A DNA stretch of 64,000 bases. It comes from Drechslerella dactyloides. Lineage: Eukaryota; Ascomycota; Orbiliomycetes; Orbiliales; Orbiliaceae. Positions 1 to 12,682 of the stretch are shown piece by piece. Position 1 is the stretch's first letter, and each line of letters opens with the position of its first letter. The stretch covers positions 3,100,001 through 3,164,000 of the forward strand of contig JAGTWJ010000019.1 of NCBI GenBank assembly GCA_020064725.1, written 5' to 3'. A program made the position numbers and the translations under genes. The notes beneath the pieces are model-generated. The model saw only the letters and a list, made by a program, of their open reading frames with translations, was not told the origin of the DNA and did no database searches.

Positions 1-367
1 TTTTAATATATATATATTATTAAATATAATTAGTACTAATTTATATTATATTATATATATAATTTTAGGAATTATTTTATAAAATTTTATTATATAAAAA
101 AAAAAAAAAAAAAAAAATTTAATTATTTTTATAATTTTATAATTTTATTTATAATTTTTATTTTCTTTATTTTTTTATAATAATAATAGTATATTTTATC
201 TATTTTAATTATTAAAAGATACTAATTTTTAAACTAATTATACTATATTTTTATTTTAAGGTTTAGATGAATGTTAATATTTTAAATAAGGTTTTTTATT
301 ATTAAAATAGTATTTATAAAATTATAAATAAATTAGTTTATACTTTAAAAAAAAAAAAATTTCTATA

Positions 368-2255
368 ATGTCAATGATAAGCGAACGGATCAGACAAGCA
401 AGTGGATCACCTTATCACCCTATCTTAACAAAAATATTAATTTCACTACTATAATACTATAGTTTTAGACTAGATATATATTAAATAATTTATTTATATG
501 TTTAAGATGTTTTTTGATATGTTTGAATATTATACCCAGCTCTATTATATTAACTATAGTGTAATACTTTTTTAAAACTCCTTTTTAATTATATATTATT
601 CTAATAATTTTTTAACTCTATCTACTTATACTACTTATTTATAGTATCTTAGTCTAGTATATCACCTAATATATAGTAAACATACTTTTATGCTGTATAT
701 ACTATTTTTTTATTTGCTACTGTTTATTTAATACTTTATTAGTAGAGCATAGTATTGTGTTTTTTACATATATAAGTACCAATTAATATATTATAGTGTG
801 TATCTTTTTAAATAACTAGTCTATAATTACTAGTAGTAATATAAAAAAACTATTCTAGTACTAGATAATCTAGTTTTTGATTAAATCTATTTGTAGACTA
901 GTCTCTAATAGATTTAATAATATTTTTGTAGTCCAAGTAACTACTATATTTACAGTACCTAGATATAAATTTGCTAGAATAGTTACTAGCAACTATATAT
1001 CTAGTTTTAATAAAACTCTATCAAAGTTATAAGGTATAATATTAGCTTCAGCAAAGCTGCTGCATATATTTTTAAATATTATTACAGCAGTAAATACTTT
1101 GTAGAATCTAGTAAGAAATTCCAGCTTAAAAATATAGTTAATATACATACACACCAAGCTCTCCACCTTATAGCTATATACCTGCTTTAATAACCCAAAA
1201 CAATTAATATCTAGTAGCTAGAAGATATATAATAAATACAGCAATATACAGATTATAACAATTTTATACTCCTAGCAATATAGCTCAAAAACAACAAAAT
1301 AGTAGTTTTTGTAACTATCTAAAATTAATAGCCAGTAGTCCAAAATATAACACTACACTATAAATTTATTGAAATACTTTAGCCATTATAGAACAAGCTC
1401 ATTTATCATCCAGTCATTATCAGAAAACATAATAACCTAATCTACTAATAGCTTTATTACTATATACTAACTAACTAAATAATATTGTCCAGCAAGGATA
1501 ATAAATAACAGCACTACCCAACCTTCTACACTTATTCTTTAGATAATTGTTACCCACTCACAATTCCCAGGTTATACTAGCTTAGCTTTATCATATGTTT
1601 CAGTACCTATAACAACAGTAGTTATAGATATTATACTTATTACAAAGCCAGTCTTGTCAAAATTATAAATATCATTATTCATAATATTATATTTAATTTT
1701 TATAGCCTTTATTAGCTAAAACTACTTATTAATAAATACAGAATTTTTGTATTTTACTCACTAATAATTATACTTCCTAGACAAACATATCTATAGTTTT
1801 GGGCAGTATTTAACAAAGTTATTAGTCTATTTTTTATCAATATATTATATACTATTATTACTACATACCAGCAACAACTGGTTAACCATATCTTCCACAC
1901 TACCCAGCCTAAGATGAAAAAACTGTATACATAACTTAAATATATATTAAACAATAGTATTCTTTTTTAATTTTATAAAATTTTGTAATTTAAAGATACT
2001 ATCATATTATAAAAAGCAGCTATTATATCAGCAGACTAAGGTAGTATAAAAGACATTATAATATTTAGCAGCAGCTCAAATACTTAATTCTTAGTCTTTT
2101 TTTATAGCTTCAATAACTAGAAGAATTCTGGATTCAGTTATAAAGGCAGACATTACAATAATTATGGAGGTATAAGGTATAAGAGGAGTGGTAGACACAT
2201 AGGTATGATGAGGTGATCCGCTTGCTTGTCTGATCCGTTCGCTTATCATTGACGT
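368..2255 (-). mobile_element. Fot1/pogo-type DNA transposon, copy A, degraded
   Basis: The element is flanked by TA on both sides and bounded by inverted repeats of about 50 bp; the right end reads inward (reverse strand) as ACGTCAATGATAAGCGAACG. The left end is the same except for C-to-T type changes. Each terminus contains two near-copies of an AAGCRARCGGATCA-like motif. Length is 1,888 bp, typical of fungal Fot1/pogo elements. The body aligns by eye with copies B, C and D along its whole length but has no open frame; the transposase would read on the minus strand by analogy with copy D. A TA target duplication and a single transposase gene are established Tc1/mariner-pogo features. Confidence 0.85.
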
Positions 2256-2373
2256 TATATATATAAATTTTTTATATTTAATAATAGTTTTAATATTAGA
2301 AAATATAATCCTAAAATAAAATAAATTTATTTAGTATAATTATATAATTATTATTAATTTTTTATATTTTTAA

Positions 2374-2830
2374 CTAGAAGGCTGCTTGCGCAGCACTTAA
2401 ACCCGACTGACAAGTTATTGTTATATTTATGCTTAAACTTAAACTTATAATATATATATTAGCAGCATTGGCAGCGTGGGCAGCGTGGGCAGCGTGGGCA
2501 GCGTGGGCAGCGTGGGCAGCGTGGGCAGCGTGGGCAGCGTGGGCAGCGTGGGCAGCTGAGCATTGGCGTGGGCGTGGGCGTGGGCGTGGGCGGGGGCATG
2601 GTGTGCCGAGCGTGTTTATTGTGTGCCGAGCGTGGCTAGTTGCCAGACATGGCTGTATGGCTGTGCTCGGCCAGAGTTTCGGCTGCCAAGACACGGGCTG
2701 TCGAAAATTTCTAAGTTCACAAAAAACAACACATTTTTTCTGGCCCACCGCCCACCAGAATCTGGTGGTGGGTGCCGGGTCGTGGGTACAGGGGAGTTCA
2801 TCTAGTTCCCTCCTTGTCAGTCGGGCATAT
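2374..2830 (-). mobile_element. Helitron/Helentron-like non-autonomous element, copy H1
   Basis: Read on the minus strand, the element starts at ATATGCCCGACTGACAAGG and ends with a hairpin (stem GCTGC/GCAGC, loop GCAA, extended by AAG/CTT) followed by CTAG and host TT. A 13-bp inverted repeat, CCCGACTGACAAG, lies at one terminus and just inside the other (2402-2414 and 2813-2825). No target duplication is visible. A 3' hairpin followed by CTRR is the known hallmark of Helitrons, and subterminal inverted repeats are known in Helentrons. The class is inferred; no Rep/helicase gene is present. Two relatives occur at 7281-7649 and 14782-15576. Confidence 0.65.
2470..2597. repeat. GC-rich minisatellite inside Helitron-like copy H1
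   Basis: About ten tandem copies of the 9-mer GTGGGCAGC (2470-2557) are followed by about five copies of the hexamer GTGGGC (2565-2597). The array is strikingly GC-rich within AT-rich surroundings and shows almost no C-to-T change. Central tandem repeats are common in short non-autonomous Helitron relatives. Confidence 0.85.
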
Positions 2831-4060
2831 TTTTTTTAGATTTTTTTTTAAGATTATCATAACAGTAGGTCTTGTCTTATTTAGTAAATATTATATTTAT
2901 TAAGATATTATTTAATAAATTTTAGTAAAATATTATTTTTTAATTATTATAAATCTTTTTTTAATAAATAATTTTTTTATTTAATTAGAAATTTATTAAT
3001 TAATATTTTTAAATTATTTCTATAATTTAAAATCTTTTTAATTTTATATTTATTATAATTATTTTTTTTAATTTTTAGATTATTTTTTTTTTCTAAATCT
3101 ATTAAATATAAATTTAAATAAAGCAATATAAAATATTTTATAGATTTTAAAATTTCTAAGAATATAAAGTTTAAAAAAATATTTATTTAATTTCTTAATT
3201 ATAATATATAATTTAAGTTTTTAAAAATCAAGTTTTTAATTAAATCTTTTTATTTTAATATTTTTTATAAATAAATATACTTTATTTTTTTTTTATTATA
3301 ATAATAGAATATAGTTTGGATTATAAAATCTAAGTTATTTTTTAAATATTTATAAAGTTTATTTATAAATTTAAAATAATTTTTAATATTAAATATTTTT
3401 TTTTTTATAAATAAAACTAATTATATAGTTTATAAGTTCCAGCCTTATAATACTTTATAAAATATATAATTTATAATTAAATATTTTAATAAGTTATAAA
3501 TAAATTCTATTATAAATAACAATTTTATCTAATTATTCTATGTATAATTTAAAAATAATTTAAAGTAGATTTCTATTATCTAAATTATTTATTTTAATAC
3601 TCTATCAATTTATATTCTTTTTTTTATTACTATATTAAATTTAGTATTTAAAATATTTATAATATATTTCCAATATTTATTACTAAAAAAAAAAGTTTCT
3701 ATTATAAATATATTTTTCTTATAATTTATATTAACTAAATATTTATTTATTATAAACTATTAAAAATTATTTTATTCTTTAAAAATTATTCTAGAATTTC
3801 AAAATAATAATCTTAATAAATTTATAAATAATAATCAAAATTTTATTATAAATTTAATTTATTAAAAGGTTTTTTAAATAAAATAATCCTTATATAAAAT
3901 TATAAATTATAATTTAAAATAATTTATTAGATACCTTATTAAATTATAAATATTTATATAATATATATTTTACTAGTTTATTTTTTAGATATAAATTATA
4001 TATTTTAATATATTATTTAATTTATTATCTTATTTTAGACTAAAAATATTATTATATAAT

Positions 4061-4630
4061 TGTTATGAGATAACAGCGCAACACCCGAATATCCTGTACA
4101 GACCGGATTCCCATACAGATACCCAGCCCACACAGTACGCGAAGTAATGGCGTATCTATGCACCATGTGGAATCCTGGACTATGCAGAAGGACACCGCCA
4201 CAGAAGAATATTACCATCATAATATTTCTCCCTGAGCAGGAGCCCCCGCGATGACTCATGGTCACGTGAGTGCTCAGTGCTCAGGGTGCTCAGCGCTCAG
4301 CTGAGCGCTGAGCGAGGTGAGCACTGAGCCACCTGGGCAACACATCAACACATCTCTACTGCTTCATGTATCAGAACATCATGTATATAATCAGCGTGCT
4401 TCACCTTGGGACTGATGGCTTCTCTTTTGGAAACCATCGGTCAACGCCTAAACCTTAGTATCTCAATAGCCAGCCTATTTACTATTGTTGTTACACACTC
4501 TATTCCAACAGTTACTATTGTACCCGATATATACTTATCTCCCACCATTAAGAACCCGTACAGTAGCGACTGAGAGTCAGGGACTTCAGAGTGAAGTGCG
4601 TTCGACCCGGTCCTGGGCCGAAGTGTAACA
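4061..4630. mobile_element. Solo LTR of a retrotransposon
   Basis: A 570-bp unit starts TGTTATGAG and ends AAGTGTAACA, so it has the TG...CA ends and 5-bp TGTTA/TAACA terminal inversion of retroviral-type LTRs. It is GC-balanced and non-repetitive, unlike its AT-rich flanks. There is no primer-binding site after the right end, no polypurine tract before the left end and no second copy in the window, so it is a solo LTR. The flanking 5-mers (ATAAT and AAATC) do not match, so a target duplication cannot be shown. Positions 4265-4335 form a strong hairpin of GCTCAGCGCTCAG-type repeats. Confidence 0.65.
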
Positions 4631-4769
4631 AAATCTAAATATAAAAATAATCAGAATACTACAATTTTTTTATTAATTTACTTTACTTATATTAATAATT
4701 TAATAATTAAAAATCTATATTATCTAAGCTTTCTACAATAAATTCTTTAATTATATTAAAAACTATATA

Positions 4770-6661
4770 ACGTATTCCACAAGCGAGCGGACCACACAAG
4801 CGAGCGGACCACCTCAACACCCCACCCCAGCAAAAACACCGGCTTTACGGCCACACTGCCATTACACTGGGCTATATATATGCTAGTTTGCTTGGTTATA
4901 TGCTTAAGATGTCTGTTGGTATGTTTGAATGTTATGTCTAGGCTTACTATAACTGCTGCAGCGAATTATTCTTCCAGAGGTGGCTTCTGGCTGGGGGCTG
5001 CTCTGATGGTTTAGATGCCCTATTTGCTCACCCTGTCTATTTATAGTATTATCATCCAGGATTTCATTAGCCTGGTGTATGGTAAGCGTGCTTTTATGTT
5101 GTATGTGTTGTTTTTTTGTTTGCTGGTGTTTGTTTAACACTTTATTAGCAGAGTGTAGTGTTGTGTTTTCTGCTTGTATAAGTGCTAGCTGGTGCATTAT
5201 TATCTGTGCCCTTTTAGTGAATTGGTCCATAGTAGCTAGTAATGATGTTGGAGAGTTATTCTGATACTAGGTAATCTGGTTTTTGATGAGTTCTGATTGT
5301 AGGCTAATTTTTAAAGGATTTATTGGGGTTTTTGTTGTCTAGGTGGTTGCTGTATTTGTGGTATTAGGATGTGAATTTATTGGGGTAGATACTGGTAGCT
5401 GTATATCTAGTTTTAAAAAAACTTTATTAGGATTATAAGGTATAATACCAGCTTTAGTAAAGCTGCTGTGTATATTCTTAGGTGTTATTGTAGTAGTAAA
5501 TACCCTATGAAATTTAGAGAGAAACTCTAGCTTGTTGATATGGTTGATATGTGCATATATTAAGTCCTTTATCTAGCAACTATACGCCTACTTCAATAGC
5601 CTAAAGCACCTAATGTCTAATGGCTGAAGAAGATGTGAAGAATGTGGTGGCATGCAGACTATAATAATCTTATACTCTTGATAATAAAACTCAAAAAATA
5701 TTAAATAGTAGCTATTATAGCCATCTAGGACTAATAACTAATAATCTGAAATGCAGTACCACACTGTAAAGTAATTGAAATACTTTAACTACTCTATAAT
5801 AACCTTATTTGTTGTTTAGTTGTTATTGGAGAATATAATAACCCAATTATTTAGTAAGTTGGTCTCTGTATACCAGCTAGCTAAGTGGTGTTGGCCAACT
5901 AAGATAATAAATGATAATACTACCTAACCTTCTATATTTATCCCCTGAATGATTGTTGCCCATTTGTGATTCCCAGGCTGTACCAGTTTAGCTTTATCAT
6001 GTATTTCAGCTTCTATGACAACCATAGTTGTAAAGATTATGCCTATTATGAAGCCTGTTTTATCAAAGTTATAGATATTACTGTCTATAATACCATATTT
6101 TGCTTTTGTTACTTATAAAAACTGAAACCACTTTTGAATAAGGTCCAGATCTTTGTATTTAGCTCACTGATAATCATACTTTCTAGACAGACACGTCTAG
6201 AGCTCTAGGCGGCGTTTTACAAAGTTTACCATCTAATTTTTATCAATGTGTTGTGTGCTATCACCAGTACACATCAACAGCAGCTGGTTGACCATATCTT
6301 CTACACTACCCAACCTAAAATAAAAAGATTGTGTAAATAGCTCAAATATATACTAAACAATAACATCCTCTTCTAATTTTATAAGATTTTACAATTTAAA
6401 AATACTGTCTACCTTCAAAATACAGCCATTATACCAGTATAGTAGAGTAATATAAAGGATATCATAAAACTTAACAATAGCTCAAATACTTAATTTTTGA
6501 TCTTTTTCCAAAGCTTTAATAACTAGAATAACTCAAAATTCAGTCATAATGGCAGCCATAATAGTGGTTATAGAGGTAATATGATGTAAAAAAGGAGTAG
6601 TCGCACCAGTGTTGAGAGGTGGTCCGCTCGCTTGTGTGGTCCGCTCACTTGTGGAATACGT
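4770..6661 (-). mobile_element. Fot1/pogo-type DNA transposon, copy B, degraded
   Basis: TA-flanked, 1,892 bp, with termini ACGTATTCCACAAGCGAGCG and its complement; the terminus carries two direct copies of ACAAGCGAGCGGACCAC. The body is the same family as copy C (10240-12131). A minus-strand stretch at 5230-4904 still encodes about 108 residues matching the C-terminal tail of the transposase relic in copy D; the remainder is broken by stops. Relative to copy C, B shows T where C has C, and keeps G where C has A. Confidence 0.9.
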
Positions 6662-7280
6662 TAATACTTTACTAAAAATCTTATATAAATTAAAAAAAAA
6701 ATCTTTATAATATTTTTAAAATTAATTTAGACAAGCTTAAAAGCTATTATTTAAAAACAAAAAAAAAATAGTAAAACTCTATATAATATTAGTTCTATTT
6801 TAATACCCTATATTAAGTTTAATATATATATTATATTTAAATAAAGTCTTTAATTTTATAAAGAATATTAAAAAAAGTTTATATATTATTATATATTTTA
6901 TTATTTATAATATAAATATTTAAATTTAGAAAAAAGACTAGTTACCTCTCAAGACTTAATAATATAATAATTTTTATTTAAATACTTTAATAATAAATTT
7001 TTTAATTTATAATTTTATAAATTTAATAATCTTAATTTAAAATCTCAAATATTTTAAAAAATAAAGCAGTAACTAAATAAAACTAAAAAATAACTTTAAT
7101 TAAAAATAAAAATAATAAATCTTTATATTTATAATATCTTAAATATTATTAATATTATTATTAAATTAATCTATAGAATAATCTTAAAAATAATAAAAAA
7201 AAAATATCTCATTTTATCTTATTTTAACAAAGATGATGAAAAACTTTTTTATAATCCTAATTATATTTATTAATATTAAA

Positions 7281-7649
7281 CTAGAAGGCTGCTACCGCAG
7301 CACTTAAACCTGACTGAACCTGTACCTGGGCATCCTGTTTACTATATTGTGTATACACCTTTTTTAAATTCAATTAACTTTTGTAAAAACTTGTATATAT
7401 TTATTTATATAATTTAAATTTAATCTGTTTTTATAATGTTTGTTCTTTAATTGTGAATTTAATTTCATTGCTAGTAAGGTTAAGTGAGGCTATTTTAATA
7501 GGATACCTGCTGAGTATATTAAGATGGGCATAATATTATCAAGTAAATAATATATTTTTGTTAGCTTATAAACCTACTGTAGCTGGGTGTAGATGTGTCT
7601 TGTACACCCAGTAGCTCTAAGTAAACCCCTCCTATTCAGTCGGGCATAT
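7281..7649 (-). mobile_element. Helitron/Helentron-like non-autonomous element, copy H2
   Basis: Minus-strand orientation. The 5' end is ATATGCCCGACTGAATAGG. The 3' end is a hairpin with stem GCTGC/GCAGC and loop GGTA, preceded by AAG(T) and followed by CTTCTAG and then TTT of the flank. This is the shortest of the three copies, about 370 bp, with no coding potential. The inner sequence (7330-7620) is moderately AT-rich and unlike H1, so only the ends are shared. Confidence 0.65.
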
Positions 7650-8185
7650 ATTTTTAGTAATACTTATAATATTATTATATATTATTAATACAATCTTACC
7701 CTATTCATAATATATTATAAATATATCCACATATAAAATAATACTTAGCTAGAATCTTAGTATTATTTAATTAATATTAAAAAGTTATTATAATTTATAA
7801 ATATTTTTATTATATAGAATATAAATAAAAAAAGTCTATTAAAAAATATAAAATTAAAGAAATAGAACAATTATATCAAAAATATAATTACTTCTACAAT
7901 AAAATAAAATATATTAAATAAAAAAGATCTTATATAATTATTAATATTATAAAAAAATCAAACTCACAAATACTTCAGAATCATAACTATAATAATTTTA
8001 ATATATTTCTTTTTTAAAAATGTTATTTCTCTAATTTAAACAATCAGAACCTAAACCAAAGATTTTTAAATTTTTTTTATATATTTATCAGCTTTAATTT
8101 AACCTTTAATTAAATAGATTTTATTTTTTATTTTTTAAAAATATATATTATTATTAACAATTAGTTAATATATTATTATTCTATA

Positions 8186-9281
8186 ACGTGTATGATAAGC
8201 GACCGGATCAGACAAGCGACCGGATCACCTCGCAGTCAAACACCCCACTAAAAACCATTTATTTAATATTATAATAAATATCTATTATAAAATTATAAAA
8301 AAAATACTTTAAAATAAATATATATTCAAAGAGATTAATTATCATTTTTTTAATTTTTTAATATTAATATTAAATTAATAATAATTATTTTAATTATTAT
8401 AAAAAACAACACAAACTTTTAGGTGTTTGACTGTAAATATCTAAGTAATTTATAAATAAAAACTTCTAAAAATTGAAGATATAATAAATTATTATATAAT
8501 CTAGGATTATAGAGAGTTCTAGCTTATTATATTAAAAATTAGGCTTTATAAAGGTGGCTAAAGTTGGTACAATACATCCAACTATTTTTTAAAAAATTAT
8601 ATATAAAAATATTATAAAAAAATTTTAAAAAAATTTAGTTTAATTTTAATATATTAAAAATTTATTATTTTATTTTTTTGAAATTTTTTTATATATTATA
8701 TAATTTAATATTAATATTTTTAATTTCTATTATAAAAAATTATAAAAAATTGAATTTTCGACAAAAAAAATTAAAAAAAATTAGAAAAATTATAATTTAA
8801 TCTTATTTAATCTAATATTAATTTTTTTAATTTTTTTTATAATATTTTTATATATAATTATTTAAAAAAATAGCTGGTGTGTTGTTGGTGTGTTGTACCA
8901 ACTTTAACCACTTTTATTAAGCTTAATTTTTAATATAATAAACTAAAACTCTCTATAATCCTAGATTATATAATAATTTATTATATCTTCAATTTTTAGA
9001 AGTTTTTATTTATAAATTACTTAGATATTTACAGTCAAACACCTAAAAGTTTGTGTTGTTTTTTATAATAATTAAAATAATTATTATTAATTTAATATTA
9101 ATATTAAAAAATTAAAAAAATGATAATTAATCTCTTTGAATATATATTTATTTTAAAGTATTTTTTTTATAATTTTATAATAGATATTTATTATAATATT
9201 AAATAAAAGGTGTTTGGTGGGGTGTTTGACTGAGTGGGGTGATCCGGTCGCTTGTCTGATCCGGTCGCTTATCATACACGT
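8186..9281. mobile_element. Giant palindromic MITE with Fot1-like termini
   Basis: A TA-flanked 1,096-bp element whose ends read ACGTGTATGATAAGCGACCG on both strands. The inverted repeat does not stop at the terminus: positions 8228-8570 reappear almost perfectly as the reverse complement at 8895-9235, and weaker symmetry continues to the centre near 8733. The terminus contains two copies of AAGCGACCGGATCA, the layout of the nearby Fot1-type elements and closest to copy A. There is no coding sequence. The likely origin is a non-autonomous fold-back derivative moved in trans by a Fot1/pogo transposase; that mobilisation is inferred. Confidence 0.85.
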
Positions 9282-9340
9282 TATATAGTTTGAACATTAA
9301 AAATAAATAACCTAATTTAAAAACTAATCTATTCTTTAAA

Positions 9341-9464
9341 TAGGTTCTGGTTTGGGTTTTCAAATAGTTTGGTTTTTTGGCAGAACTGGTTCGGGTTCTG
9401 GGTTAGGTTGACAATACAAAAAACGGATTGGGTTCAACCCGGATCCGTTCCAGGCCCTACCTAA
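9341..9464. repeat. Imperfect GGTTYGGGTT-type repeat
   Basis: A short G/T-rich patch with several degenerate GGTTCGGGTTCT-like units ends in the self-complementary GGGTTCAACCCGGATCC region. It is clearly non-AT DNA inside the AT block. It could be the remnant of another retroelement tail. I cannot name it. Confidence 0.35.
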
Positions 9465-10239
9465 GAACTAATATTTAAATATTCAGCAAAAAATTCTATT
9501 TAAATATTTTAAAAATAATTATATTATTAGCTAAAATAAAGAAATCAGAAATAATATAGTAAATATTATTATAAATTTTTAATATAAAAAAAATATAAAT
9601 AGGATAAGATTATTCTTAACTATTCTATAAAGAATACAGTTGAAATAATAAACTTAAATAAAAAAAAACTAAAAATTTATTAACAAATATTTATAAGAGG
9701 CCTTAAATGAACATTTAGAAAGATAAAAAATAATTATATATAGAAATTATAAAAGTAATTCTTATTTTAAATATAATTAAAATATTTATTAAAAGAATTA
9801 ATAATAAAAAACTATTTATATTTTTTATTAATATTTATATAGTTTTAATAAAACTAAATTATAATATATAAGTTATTAGTATATATAATAGTATTAATAA
9901 AACTAGTAATAATAACAACAACTAGTATAATAAAAAGAAAAAAGAAAAAAAAAAGAAAATCTAAACTATTTATATTTTTTTAATTAAATTAAATCTATCT
10001 TTTATATTATTATTCTACTAAATATTCTAAGAATTTCTCTAGTAAATAATACTATAAATTAAACATTAAAAGAAGAATTCTAGATAATATTAAAAATTCT
10101 AGATTTAATTTAATTATAAAAATATATTTAAGTTAAAGATTTTAAAGGAAATTTCATATAAATATTCTATTTTAAAATCTCAGATTTTAGATTTTCTTTT
10201 AAATTAAATATAGTATATATTTATAAATATATACAACTA

Positions 10240-12131
10240 ACGTATTCCACAAGCGAGCGGACCACACAAGCGAGCGGACCACCTCAACACCCCACCCCAG
10301 CAAAAACACCAGCTTCACAGCCACACTACTATTACACTGGGCTATATACATACTAATTCACTTAGTTACATACTTAAGATGCTTACTAACATATTCGAAT
10401 ATTATACCCAGGCTCACCACAACCATTACAACAAATTATCTTTCTAGAAGTAGCCTCTAGCTAGGGGCTACTCCAACAATTTAAATATTCTACCTACTCA
10501 CCCTGTCTATTTATAGTATTATTATTTAGGATTTCACCAACCTAATATATAGTAAATATACCTTTATACTATATACACTATCTTTTCACCTACCAACATT
10601 TACTTAACATCTTATTAACAGAGCGCAGTATTATATTCTCTACTTATATAAATACTAATTAGTGCATTATTATCTACACCCCTTTAATAAATTGGTCTAC
10701 AACAGTTAATAACAATATTAGAGAGCTATTCTAATACTAGGTAATCTGATTTTTAATGAGTTCTGATTATAAGCCAGCTTCTAAAAGATTTATTGGGGTT
10801 TTTATTATCCAGATAATTACTACATTTATAATATTAAAACATAAATTCATTAGGGTAGACACTAGCAACTACACATCTAGCTTTAAAAAAACCCTGTTAA
10901 GATCATAAGATACAATACCAGCTCCAGCAAAACTACTACATATATTCTTAGGTGTTATTATAACAGTAAATACCCTGTGGAACCCAGAGAGAAACTCTAG
11001 CTTACTAATATGGTTAATATACACACACATCAAGTCTTCCACCTAGCAACTATACACCTGCTTCAATAGCCCAAAGCACCCAACATCTAACAGCTGAAAA
11101 AAATATGAAGAATATAGCAACATACAGACTATAATAATCTTATGCTCTTAACAATAAAACTTAAAAGATACTAAATAGTAACTGTTATAGTTATCTAAGA
11201 CTAATAACCAATAGTCTGAAATACAGCACCATATTGTAAAGTAGTTAAAATACTTTAATTATTTTATAGCAACCTTATTTGTTATCCAGCCATTATCAGA
11301 AAATATAATAACCTAGTTATTTAGTAAGTTGGTCTCTATATACCAACTAGCTAGATAGTATTAACCAACTAAGATAATAAATAACAGTACTACCCAACCT
11401 TCTACACCTATCCCCTAAATAACTATTACCCATTCACAATTCCCAGGCTATACCAGCTTAGTTTTATCACATATTTTAGCTCCTATAACAACCATAGTTA
11501 TAGAGATTATACCTATTACAAAACTTGTCTTATCAAAGTTATAGATATTACTATCCATAATACTATATTTTACTTTTATTACTTATAAAAGCTGAAACCA
11601 CTTTTAAATAAAGTCTAAGTCTTCATATTTAGTTTACTGGTAATTGTACTTTCTAAACAAATATATTTAGAGCTCTAAACAGCATTTTACAAAGTTTGCC
11701 ACCCAATTCTTACCAACACATCATATACTATCACCAGCATACATCAACAACAACTAGTTAGCTATATTTTCCATACTATCCAACCTAAAATAAAAAAACT
11801 ATATAGATAACTCAAATATATACTAAATAATAATATCTTTTTCTAATTTTATAAAATTTTATAATTTAAAAGTACTATCTACCTTCAAAGTACAACCATT
11901 ATACCAGTATAATAGAGTAGTATAAAAGATATTATAAAATTTAGCAGTAGCTTAAATACTTAATTTTTAATCTTTTTCCAGAATTTTAATAACTAGAATA
12001 ACTTAGGATTTAGTTATAGTGGCAGTTATAATAGTAGTTATGGAGGTAATATGGTGCAGAAGAGGAGTGGTCGCACCAGTATTGAGAGGTGGTCCGCTTG
12101 CTTGTGTGGTCTGCTCGCTTGTGGAATACGT
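10240..12131 (-). mobile_element. Fot1/pogo-type DNA transposon, copy C, degraded
   Basis: TA-flanked, 1,892 bp, with the same terminus as copy B (ACGTATTCCACAAGCGAGCG) and colinear with B throughout. No coding frame survives. Most differences from B are G-to-A on the plus strand here where B shows C-to-T, so the two copies seem to have been mutated on opposite strands. Confidence 0.9.
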
Positions 12132-12682
12132 TATAATTTTATATAATAGTTATAATTTAATTATAAAATTGTTATATATTAATTATTAAAAAATTCTTTA
12201 ATTTATTTATTTAATATTAAAAAAATTTTATAAAATAAATTCTTTAAATTAATTTTCAAAATATATATAAAAATATTTTTTAAAAGAAAATATAGTTTTC
12301 TTTTATAAATTAATTAATATTTATAAAATTATAATTTAATAATAAAAGATTTTAAGAAATTATTATTTAAAATATTAAATTAATAATATTAAAAACTTTA
12401 ATAAATTTTATTAAGTTAAGCTAAAACTAACTATCAACACCACAATCTAAAATAATTATATATTAGTAATATACAATAAAAATAACTAGTATAAAAATAT
12501 AAACTTCTAAATTTAAAGAAAAATTAAAAAAATAATCAAAAAAGATATAATTAAAATATTTTTATATATCTATTATAAAAGAAATTTTAGAACTATAATT
12601 TAATATATTTATAAAATCTAATAGAATATTATTTAATAAATAAATTTTAGAAAATTATTTAAATTATTAAAAATTAATATTA

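Noticed and set aside
2374..2839. Overlapping open frames of 61-136 codons on both strands
   Set aside because: They are open only because the GC-rich 9-bp and 6-bp arrays contain no stops; the translations are Ala/Trp and Arg/Gly repeats.
4560..4630. Possible tRNA-like end (GTTCGACCC motif)
   Set aside because: No matching A box or acceptor stem; the motif belongs to the LTR end.
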